Positions 1 through 7,025 of a DNA stretch of 64,000 nt are shown one piece after another. This stretch comes from Faecalibacterium sp. UBA1819 (GTDB lineage: Bacteria; Bacillota; Clostridia; Oscillospirales; Ruminococcaceae). How positions within the stretch are numbered: position 1 is the stretch's first letter; every line of letters starts with the position of its first letter. The notes beneath the pieces are model-generated. The model was not told where the DNA came from and searched no databases. It was given only the letters and a program-made list of their open reading frames with translations. Position numbers and translations under genes: made by a program. The stretch covers positions 3,824 through 67,823 of the forward strand of contig DCEX01000003.1 in the NCBI GenBank assembly GCA_002315015.1, read 5' to 3'.

Positions 1-3000
1 GTTCAATCCAGCCGGTAAAGCCATAACCCGCTTCCACGGTAACGCTTTCGACATCGTACAAAATACTGGTGTTATTTTGAATGATGCCCATGAAAATATC
101 TTTCAGCGTTTCGCAGTGCTTTGTCAAAATGCTGGCCGCGTACATGATGGCGAGGTCGATGCGCTCTTTTTCAAAGGTTTTAATGCCGTGCAGCCGAACG
201 CTTCCTTTGGGGAACAAGTCGGTAGCACTCAGCAAAACCGTATTGGCGCTGCCCAAGGCCTGCACGGCGCTGGGGCCGGGAATGACCACTTTGTGCCGGA
301 ACGCATATTTCTGCATCAATTCCGCAGGGACGGCGTAAACGAGCGTACACGCGAGCGGTGCAATCATACACACCGCACCGGCCAAAGCGGAAATGCCCTG
401 CATGACGTCCTTTTGCACCACGCCGGAAATGACCGCGCACAGCACCGCCGCACCCGCAATGACATAAGAAAGCGTTTGCGCCATTGCGTCATACAAACGT
501 GCCGAGAAGCTCTGCGTCAAAAAGCCTTTCACCAAAGCGGTCGGACGGCTGATGAGCAGCACCGGTTCTGGTTCGCCCAGCCCTGCACAAAGGCGCTTTG
601 CCAAGCTTTCTTTCTTCACCAAAAATGCTGCGGCGTGTTCCGCGCCGGAGCTTGTCTGGTCGAAGTTGCGGCAAATCATACGAATCTGCATCCATTTTCC
701 CACCGCGCTGCCAAAGAGAATCAAGGCCGCAATCGGGGCAAACAAAGTGATCTTTGTCGGGTCGTATTGGTTGGGAACAAACAAGTATGCCAAGCTTTGC
801 AGCATCGCGCCGGTAAAGGCCAGCGAAGCAAAGCTATCGGTAGTCGGCTCCTGCGCCAGCCCCATGAAGCCCGCCGAAAGCGTTGTGATGGAAATGAGGC
901 CGCATCCAGCCAACAAGACAAAGTTGGTCAAAATAAAGAACAGCGGGGCCGACACCGGGTCAATGCCCTGCGGAACAGCCAGAGACGCACCGGCAGCAAA
1001 GCCGAGGTATACGAGAACCAAGGAAATAACACCCGTCACTACCATGCGCAAGAAGCGTGTTTTTCGCATCGTGGCCAAGTTAGCCGCCACAACAGGCGCA
1101 TCCGAAAGGGTGCTGTATTCATCCACGGGCGCTTGTGCGTCCGGGTTCGCCAAACGATGGGCGCGGCGGCGGCGTTCCATTTCTTCCTCGCCCAAGGGAA
1201 TATCAATGTCGTCGGGAATGCTCTTTTCGTTATACTTGCGGGCGGTTCCCTCCACGGGGGTTGCCGACGACTCCAAATTTTTCATTTTCAGAGTCAGCAC
1301 GTCTGCTTTCAGCCCGCCGGTGTCCTCCACATGATGCTCCGTCATCACCTCGCCGACAGTGTCGGTGTGAATCGAACCCGTTACCACTTGGTAGGGCGCT
1401 TCACGCGGCGGCGTGCTTTCCTGAGGATGCTCTTGAGCCGCCTCCTCGGCTTGCTGCACCACTTCTTCCTTCTGCTCGTCAGAAGGCTCTATCTGGTCCG
1501 CCACAGGCTCGGGCAAAGGCTCCTCTTTGCCGGCAGATTCCTGCACCGCTTCGCCGGGCTGGAGCACCTTTTCCTGCTCCAAAGACTCCTGCACCGCCTT
1601 TTCCTCGGCCTGTCCGGCATTCGGAAGAAGAATTCCCTCTACCGGCTTCTGCGGCGTTTGCGCAATTTTCTCTGCAACCGGCTCCTCCTGCGCGGGCGGC
1701 TGTGTACGATAACCGGGCGTTCCGGGCATCAATGCATCATAATCTCCGGTGACCGGCGCCGTCTCCTCCACCGCGCGCTTGTGGAACAAGCGGTGGAAAA
1801 AGCCCTGCTTTTTATGTCCGTTGACCGCTTCATCCATCGCGGCCTTATCCACAACAACCGTTTTGCTGAAAAAGGCGCGGAACTGGTCGTCTACTTCGCC
1901 AAACAGGTCATTGCCCAGCGTTTCCTCCTGAAAATCCTCTTGCTCATCCGGGTTTTCCGCTTTGAGCGACGCCATATGACGGCGTGTGATTTCCATTTGC
2001 ATGGCAAACTGCGCGGCGTTGTGGATGGTATTGCGCGCTTCGCGCTGGGCTTCCTCCATGATGCGCCGCCGTTCTTCTTCCAAACGGTACGCTTCGGCAT
2101 CCGCGTAGGCCTTAATGGTCGGCAGTTCCAGCGTGGGAAGCTCCGGCTCACGCTCCTCATGCAAATCCTGAATGAACGGGTCGCTGTCTGCGCCGTCATC
2201 GGTGTTGAGATATTCTTCCTCTACCTCTTGGATGGTTTGCTCCACACGGCGGCGGCGCTCTCTGCGCTCTTCCTCGCTGGGCGGCTGCTCATCCATTTGC
2301 GGCTCTTTTGGGAGCTCCATCTCCTCCATCGGCTCACTTTGTTCCACCGGTGCGCTCGCCGCAGCGGTCTTTCTGAGCCTTCTGGGCTTTTGTGCGCTCT
2401 TTGCCTGGCCGGACGGCTGCTTGGCAGGCTGTGGCTGACGCACGGGCGCCTGCTGCTCTATGACCTCTTCTTCCGACGGCTCGACGGTTTGCTCGACAGC
2501 TGGTTTTTCGCGCCGTGCTGCCAGCTTATCTGCCGCAGTCTGGCCGGGCTTTGCCTTTTGTGCCGCGCGCGGCGCTTGGCTGACGGCTACCTCCTGCAAC
2601 ACCTGTTCGGTGTCCTGTGCTTTCGCTTTTTTCGCCTGTCTGCGCGTTTTCTGCTGCGCGGGACGGCGGGCAGCCTCCTTCTTTTGAACCGGCTGGGGGG
2701 GCACGTCATCTTCGGGCACCGCCTGCTGGGTGGGAATGAGCTGCGCTTCTTCCTGGGGCTTACCCTCAGCGGACTGCTCCTCCTCCACACCGGGCACTTG
2801 AATTAAAATTGGGTCTACCTTTCTTTTGCGGCTGGGCTCAATGCCAAGCTCATGCAAAATGGTGTTCAGCTCCCATTCTTCCCCTTTTGGGGTTTTGGGA
2901 TAGCGCGGCCCCTTTTCCTGCGGCTGAGCGCTTTTTTTCTCGCGCACCTGTTCCAGAATACTGTCAATTTGTATCGTATCAAAACGTGCGCGGTCGTTTT

Positions 3001-3016
3001 GTTCCTGTGATTTCAA
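1..3016 (-). CDS. Large membrane protein resembling an inactive P-type ATPase (partial, C-terminus outside window)
   Basis: One open minus-strand frame covers the whole interval and leaves the window without a stop, giving about 1,005 residues. The first ~640 residues are low-complexity, rich in Q, P, K, E and A, and probably disordered. Then come about six hydrophobic segments (roughly residues 652-772 and 850-895). Residues ~895-935 align with the TM4-to-phosphorylation-site stretch of P-type ATPases: PLACTL sits where CPCALG is expected, and VLLSATDLFPKGSV matches VVFDKTGTLTKGEV position by position, with Ser ~930 replacing the phosphorylated Asp. The A-domain interval is only ~65 residues and I see no TGE. 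Start: TTG 8 nt after GGAGG; GTG at 3022 is in frame but too close to GGAGG. It lies 25 bases after the rlmB stop, probably co-transcribed. The family call is inference. Confidence 0.6.
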   Translation of the reverse strand, partial: MKSQEQNDRARFDTIQIDSILEQVREKKSAQPQEKGPRYPKTPKGEEWELNTILHELGIEPSRKRKVDPILIQVPGVEEEQSAEGKPQEEAQLIPTQQAVPEDDVPPQPVQKKEAARRPAQQKTRRQAKKAKAQDTEQVLQEVAVSQAPRAAQKAKPGQTAADKLAARREKPAVEQTVEPSEEEVIEQQAPVRQPQPAKQPSGQAKSAQKPRRLRKTAAASAPVEQSEPMEEMELPKEPQMDEQPPSEEERRERRRRVEQTIQEVEEEYLNTDDGADSDPFIQDLHEEREPELPTLELPTIKAYADAEAYRLEEERRRIMEEAQREARNTIHNAAQFAMQMEITRRHMASLKAENPDEQEDFQEETLGNDLFGEVDDQFRAFFSKTVVVDKAAMDEAVNGHKKQGFFHRLFHKRAVEETAPVTGDYDALMPGTPGYRTQPPAQEEPVAEKIAQTPQKPVEGILLPNAGQAEEKAVQESLEQEKVLQPGEAVQESAGKEEPLPEPVADQIEPSDEQKEEVVQQAEEAAQEHPQESTPPREAPYQVVTGSIHTDTVGEVMTEHHVEDTGGLKADVLTLKMKNLESSATPVEGTARKYNEKSIPDDIDIPLGEEEMERRRRAHRLANPDAQAPVDEYSTLSDAPVVAANLATMRKTRFLRMVVTGVISLVLVYLGFAAGASLAVPQGIDPVSAPLFFILTNFVLLAGCGLISITTLSAGFMGLAQEPTTDSFASLAFTGAMLQSLAYLFVPNQYDPTKITLFAPIAALILFGSAVGKWMQIRMICRNFDQTSSGAEHAAAFLVKKESLAKRLCAGLGEPEPVLLISRPTALVKGFLTQSFSARLYDAMAQTLSYVIAGAAVLCAVISGVVQKDVMQGISALAGAVCMIAPLACTLVYAVPAELMQKYAFRHKVVIPGPSAVQALGSANTVLLSATDLFPKGSVRLHGIKTFEKERIDLAIMYAASILTKHCETLKDIFMGIIQNNTSILYDVESVTVEAGYGFTGWIE

Positions 3017-3041
3017 AGCCACATCCTCCGCTCTGCCATAG

Positions 3042-3821
3042 TCATTCCTGCGGTTTGTTCAAGCCGCGCTGGCGCATCATTTCGTATAAAATAATGCCGC
3101 CTGCCACCGATACATTAAAGCTGTCGACCGCTGTCGCCCCTGCCGCCATCGACAGCGACACCGCGCCGTCACACAGCTTTTTTACCAGCGGGGAAACGCC
3201 TTTCCCCTCGCTACCCATCACCAGCGCCACCGCACCGGTGAGGTTTTGCTTTTCCAAAGCAGCGCCGTGCATATCAGCACAATAAACAAAAACGTTCTCT
3301 TTTTTCAGGCACCGGATGGCCTCGCCCAAGTTGGACACGCGGGCAATGGGCATCACAGCCGCAGCCCCCGCACTGCTTTTCATCACAACGGGCGTCACAC
3401 TGACCCCGCCGCGCTTGGGAATTACCACGCCATGTGCGCCGCACAGCAGCGCCGTGCGGATTAACGCCCCCAAATTATGCGGGTCTTCCACGCCGTCGCA
3501 AAGCAGCAAAAAGGGTGCTTGACCCTTTTCCTGCGCGAGGCGCAGCAAATCTTCCAGTGTACGGTATTCCACATCCGCCGCCCGCGCAGCCACGCCCTGA
3601 TGGTTGTCCGTGCCGCACATTCCGCGCAGTTTTGCGCTGTGAACGCGCTTTACCACGGCGCCCGCTTCTTTCGCCAAGGCTGTAAAATAGGCGGCCTGGC
3701 CCGCCTGCATGGTATCTTGTATAAAAACCGTATCGACGCCCGCACCGCTTTTCAGCAGCTCTGTTACCGCATTTTTTCCGTATACCGGCGCTTGGGTCAG
3801 CTTTTCTTCCTGTTCTTTCAT
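3042..3821 (-). CDS. rlmB: 23S rRNA 2'-O-ribose methyltransferase, TrmH/SpoU family (RlmB-type)
   Basis: SAM-dependent methyltransferase predicted to methylate a guanosine ribose of 23S rRNA. The 259-residue product has the three SPOUT motifs in order: DPHNLGALIRTA (~113-124), VMGSEGKG (201-208) and SFNVSVAGG (234-242); the usual Leu before NVS is Phe here. The N-terminal ~75 residues match the small RNA-binding domain of RlmB (YGKNAVTELL). The chosen ATG follows GGAGGACAC; an in-frame ATG 48 nt further upstream has no ribosome site. It is the first gene of a minus-strand unit with the large membrane protein. TrmH-family members differ in target, so 23S G2251 is inferred. Confidence 0.88.
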   Translation of the reverse strand: MKEQEEKLTQAPVYGKNAVTELLKSGAGVDTVFIQDTMQAGQAAYFTALAKEAGAVVKRVHSAKLRGMCGTDNHQGVAARAADVEYRTLEDLLRLAQEKGQAPFLLLCDGVEDPHNLGALIRTALLCGAHGVVIPKRGGVSVTPVVMKSSAGAAAVMPIARVSNLGEAIRCLKKENVFVYCADMHGAALEKQNLTGAVALVMGSEGKGVSPLVKKLCDGAVSLSMAAGATAVDSFNVSVAGGIILYEMMRQRGLNKPQE

Positions 3822-3936
3822 GTGTCCTCCGTTGCCCTGAACGCCCCGCTGGGCAGGCTGTGCGGCCAAGGCTTTTTGCCCTGTGCCGCTTGTATTTTTG
3901 CGGCCTGGCCGCCTTCTTAATCCATAATCGTTAAAT

Positions 3937-3965
3937 AGTATAGCATATTTACAGCTAATTTTCTA
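3937..3965 (-). promoter_or_regulatory. Probable sigma-A promoter for rlmB
   Basis: On the minus strand, TAGAAA and TATACT are separated by 17 bases. The start of transcription would lie about 110 bases before the rlmB ATG. The -10 element is good and the -35 element is weak. Confidence 0.45.
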
Positions 3966-4159
3966 TGTTTTTCTTTTTTTTCCAAAAAAAACGTATTTTG
4001 CCGCTGCTTTGCCGCCTTTCATTTTTTGCTGTGACAGACCGATTATACAACGGGTAGTAGCGTTTTTTACGCTTGTGGAATGTTGAAAACCTTGTTGAAA
4101 GAGTGGAAAAGGCTGTTATTTCCTATCTTTTTCACATTTTTAACGCATTTTTTCACCCG

Positions 4160-4182
4160 GTTTTCCACACGGTGTGGAAAAC
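4160..4182. repeat. Perfect inverted repeat containing two face-to-face TTTTCCACA words
   Basis: Eleven-base arms GTTTTCCACAC and GTGTGGAAAAC flank a single central G. Each arm contains TTTTCCACA, one base from the DnaA-box word TTATCCACA. It lies about 80 bases upstream of the fba -35 element. It could be a DnaA site, another regulator's operator or a hairpin; there is no T-run after it to make it a terminator. Confidence 0.6.
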
Positions 4183-4258
4183 TTTTTCACAAAACTCTTT
4201 GTTGAATTTGTCTGTCTTTCCCAAAAAATTGGATTTTTGACGCCTTTTTGCTGTTTTC

Positions 4259-4287
4259 TTGATTTTCCTGTGCGAATACGTTATAAT
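4259..4287 (+). promoter_or_regulatory. Sigma-A promoter for fba
   Basis: TTGATT, a 17-base spacer and TATAAT lie about 55 bases upstream of the fba start codon. This is a near-consensus vegetative promoter, fitting a highly expressed glycolytic gene. Confidence 0.8.
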
Positions 4288-4341
4288 ATTCACATACATG
4301 CTTCCTGCGTTGTACAGGAACAAGATTTGGAGGTTATCAAT

Positions 4342-5205
4342 ATGCTGGTAAGCGCAACCGAAATGCTGAAAAAAGCACGCGACGGCCACTATGCAGTGGG
4401 TCAGTTCAACATTAACAACCTGGAGTGGACAAAAGCCATCCTGCTGACGGCTGAGGAGCTGAAAAGCCCCGTGATCCTGGGTGTTTCCGAGGGCGCCGGT
4501 AAGTACATGACCGGCTACAAAACTGTTGCCGCTATGGTAAAGGCAATGGTGGAAAGCCTGAACATCACTGTTCCCGTAGCTCTGCACCTCGACCACGGCA
4601 GCTACGAAGGCGCACAAAAGTGCATCGAAGCCGGCTTCTCTTCCATCATGTTCGACGGCAGCCACTATGCCATTGACGAGAACATCGCAAAAACCAAAGA
4701 GCTGGTTGAGATGGCTCACAAAAACGGCCTGTCCATTGAGGCTGAGGTTGGCTCCATCGGCGGTGAAGAGGACGGCGTAATCGGCGCTGGCGAGATTGCA
4801 GACCCCGAGGAGTGCGCAAAAATTGCCGCTTTGGGCGTTGACTTCCTGGCAGCCGGCATCGGCAATATCCACGGCGTTTATCCCGAAAACTGGAAGGGCC
4901 TGGATTTTGACGCTCTGGATAAAATCCACAATGCTACCGATCACATTCCTCTGGTTCTGCACGGCGGCACAGGCATCCCCGCTGAGATGATCAAAAAGGC
5001 AATCAGCCTGGGCGTTTGCAAAATCAACGTGAACACCGAGTGCCAGCTGTCCTTTGCAGCTGCTACCCGCGAGTACATCGAGGCTGGTAAGGATCGTCAG
5101 GGCAAGGGCTTCGACCCGCGCAAGCTGCTGGCTCCCGGCACCGAGGCCATCAAGGCAACTGTAAAAGAGAAAATGGAGCTGTTCGGCTCTGTGGGCAAAG
5201 CGTAA
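4342..5205 (+). CDS. fba: Class II fructose-1,6-bisphosphate aldolase
   Basis: Zinc-dependent cytosolic enzyme that splits fructose 1,6-bisphosphate into dihydroxyacetone phosphate and glyceraldehyde 3-phosphate in glycolysis. The 287-residue product has the class II metal site LHLDHG (His 82, His 85), the acidic GSIGGEEDG loop, the later GNIHG and VLHGGTG metal and phosphate motifs, and the ending expected for the family. The ATG at 4342 follows TTGGAGG at a good distance and starts at the conserved MLVSATEML; the frame stays open for 56 codons upstream, but those have no ribosome site and overlap the promoter. A strong promoter and a terminator bracket it as a single-gene unit. Confidence 0.97.
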   Translation: MLVSATEMLKKARDGHYAVGQFNINNLEWTKAILLTAEELKSPVILGVSEGAGKYMTGYKTVAAMVKAMVESLNITVPVALHLDHGSYEGAQKCIEAGFSSIMFDGSHYAIDENIAKTKELVEMAHKNGLSIEAEVGSIGGEEDGVIGAGEIADPEECAKIAALGVDFLAAGIGNIHGVYPENWKGLDFDALDKIHNATDHIPLVLHGGTGIPAEMIKKAISLGVCKINVNTECQLSFAAATREYIEAGKDRQGKGFDPRKLLAPGTEAIKATVKEKMELFGSVGKA

Positions 5206-5230
5206 GCGCTTGTTTGGACATCCCCTGTTT

Positions 5231-5254
5231 CCCCTGTGGAGCAGGGGATTTTTT
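5231..5254 (+). terminator. Intrinsic terminator of fba
   Basis: CCCCTG/CAGGGG stem with a 5-base loop followed by a six-T run. It lies just before the ribosome site of the next gene, so some read-through into the ABC pair is possible. Confidence 0.75.
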
Positions 5255-5275
5255 CATCAAAGGGAGGAATCTTTT

Positions 5276-6106
5276 ATGAAAGCCATCGAATTTGAGCATT
5301 TCACAAAGCGCTACGGAAATTTTACTGCTGTGAAAAACCTCTGCCTGTCTGTGGAAAGCGGCACCATGACGGGCTTTGTCGGAAAAAACGGCGCAGGAAA
5401 AACGACTACCATCCGAACCATGCTGAATTTTCTGCACCCCAGTGAAGGCAGTGTACGAATCTTCGGCCATGACAGTGTGCGCGACAGCGCCAAAATCAAA
5501 GAGATGACGGGCTATATGTCTGCCGACAGCGCCTTTTACGATAAAATTACCTGCGCCGAACTTCTGCGGCTGAATTGTTCCATTTGCGGCACACCGTGGG
5601 AACAAGCGCACGAATACCTCTCCTATTTTGAATTAGACGGACATAAGAAAATAAACGAGCTGAGCCTTGGCAACCGCAAAAAAGTGGGCATTATTCAAGC
5701 CTTGCTCAAGCCGGTAAAGCTTTTAATTTTAGATGAACCCACCAGCGGTCTTGACCCTTTAATGCAAAAAAAGTTTTTTGAGCTTTTGCAGCGGCTGCAA
5801 AAAGAGGGCGTTACCATTTTCTTATCCAGCCACCAGCTGGAAGAAATTGAAACCTATTGCGACCGTGCTGTGATTTTAAAAGACGGCGTCGTGGTGGAAG
5901 ACATTGACATGACAAAAGCACGGGCGCAGCGCCGTCAGAGCGTGAGCTACACCTTGGCGGACGGCACGCAGGAATCTTTTGATTATACCGGCGATGTAAA
6001 CGATTTGGTGGCGCGTTTGGCAAAGCTGGATTTATCCCGGCTGGAAATCCGCGACCGCACCGTGTCGGAAGAATTTTTGAAATATTACGAGGGGGATGAA
6101 ACATGA
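5276..6106 (+). CDS. ABC transporter ATP-binding protein (ABC-2 type system)
   Basis: Cytoplasmic ATPase that drives the membrane partner encoded next. The 276-residue protein has Walker A GKNGAGKTT (~36-44), a recognisable signature LSLGNRKKVG, Walker B LLILDEP with the D-loop TSGLDP, and the switch His in LSSHQLEE. It belongs to the family of drug, lantibiotic or polymer exporters (CcmA/YxlF-like). The ATG follows AGGGAGGAATC. Its stop overlaps the permease start by 4 bases (ATGA), so translation is coupled. No substrate can be read from the sequence. Confidence 0.92.
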   Translation: MKAIEFEHFTKRYGNFTAVKNLCLSVESGTMTGFVGKNGAGKTTTIRTMLNFLHPSEGSVRIFGHDSVRDSAKIKEMTGYMSADSAFYDKITCAELLRLNCSICGTPWEQAHEYLSYFELDGHKKINELSLGNRKKVGIIQALLKPVKLLILDEPTSGLDPLMQKKFFELLQRLQKEGVTIFLSSHQLEEIETYCDRAVILKDGVVVEDIDMTKARAQRRQSVSYTLADGTQESFDYTGDVNDLVARLAKLDLSRLEIRDRTVSEEFLKYYEGDET

Positions 6107-6912
6107 TTTCATTTTCGCCGCGCCGGTGCGGTAAACTATTTTTATTTTTCCTAAAGACAAAAGCGAAAACCATTCTTCTTTGGTGCATTGGGCTGTTTGG
6201 CATCATGTTTTTATACATGATTCTCTTTCCTTCCATGAAGGAAATGGCACAGATGAAATTTGACAGTATGCCCAAAGAGCTGATGCAGTTTATGGGGATG
6301 GAGTCCATGCAGGACATGGGCAATTACATGCACTATTTCGGCATGATTTTTCAAATTTGGCTGATTGTCATCAGCTTTTTTGCAGCCAGCTTTTCCGGCG
6401 GCCTCATTGTGCAAGAGGAAAAGCGTAAGACGATTGAATATCTCTATGCCATGCCGGTCAGCCGTTTTGATATTTATTTTGCCAAAGTCGCCACGGCTTT
6501 TTTGGCGGTGCTTGCCGTTGTGGCGTGTACGGGCATTTCCGCGATGATCTGCGGCGCCGCTGTGGGCGGTGAGACCTATCAGGCATCTGAACTGATGCTC
6601 ATTGTGAAGCTGTCGGGCTTTATTCCCTTTTTCTTTCTGGCTGCCGCTTTCCTTCTTTGCGGTCTATCGGCTTCGTTCGGTGCTTCCGCGGCAAATGGGT
6701 GCGTGCTGGTTTTGTATCTGCTGGGCTATCTGGGAGCAATTTTAGAAAAAGACGGCGAATGGCTGACGTATTTCAGCCCCTTTGAGTGCTTTTCTCCGCA
6801 AAAAATTCTTTCGGAAAATTGGAGCCTCCCCGCTTTCAGCGCTTATCTTGCTTTGTTCTTTGTGCTGATTGCCGCCGGAGCCTTCTTCTATCATCGGCGT
6901 GATTTTCGATAA
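6103..6912 (+). CDS. ABC-2 type transporter permease
   Basis: Integral membrane partner of the preceding ATPase. It has 269 residues with about six hydrophobic segments: one near residues 23-43, a second near 86-106 after a Met-rich extracellular stretch, then four more ending near the C-terminus. This is the usual layout of ABC-2 permeases such as those next to YxlF/NatA-like ATPases. The start overlaps the upstream stop. Export of a drug, peptide or lipid is possible but not shown by the sequence. Confidence 0.85.
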   Translation: MISFSPRRCGKLFLFFLKTKAKTILLWCIGLFGIMFLYMILFPSMKEMAQMKFDSMPKELMQFMGMESMQDMGNYMHYFGMIFQIWLIVISFFAASFSGGLIVQEEKRKTIEYLYAMPVSRFDIYFAKVATAFLAVLAVVACTGISAMICGAAVGGETYQASELMLIVKLSGFIPFFFLAAAFLLCGLSASFGASAANGCVLVLYLLGYLGAILEKDGEWLTYFSPFECFSPQKILSENWSLPAFSAYLALFFVLIAAGAFFYHRRDFR

Positions 6913-6925
6913 GTAATATAAAAAA

Positions 6926-6975
6926 GAGCCTTGTGCACACAGCAATCAAGCTGCATCACAAGGCTCTCTTTTTTT
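6926..6975. terminator. Bidirectional terminator between the ABC permease and the alpha-galactosidase gene
   Basis: Ten-base arms GAGCCTTGTG/CACAAGGCTC with a run of T on the plus side and a run of A on the other, serving two convergent genes. Confidence 0.85.
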
Positions 6976-7025
6976 GAGCAATTTTTTAAACTCTGCGCTG
7001 GAACTCTGCGCGTGTCACAAATCCA

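Larger units (their letters stand above)
3822..4341. other. 520-base intergenic region between divergent rlmB and fba
   Basis: No credible gene is seen. The region is rich in T and A runs and in GTGGAAA/TTTTCCAC words. It holds a probable rlmB promoter at its left end, a perfect inverted repeat at 4160-4182 and a strong fba promoter at 4259-4287. Confidence 0.7.

Noticed and set aside
77-2806. A 909-codon plus-strand open frame
   Set aside because: It is opposite the continuous minus-strand membrane-protein frame. Its product is rich in His, Arg and Cys, has no recognisable domain, and no ribosome site; it arises from the codon bias of the true gene.
4140-4200. A replication origin upstream of fba
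   Set aside because: DnaA-box-like words are present, but dnaA, dnaN and an AT-rich unwinding region with several boxes are not, so only a regulatory site is proposed.
4174-4341. An N-terminal extension of fba
   Set aside because: It overlaps the fba promoter and lacks a ribosome site; class II aldolases start at MLVSA-like sequence.
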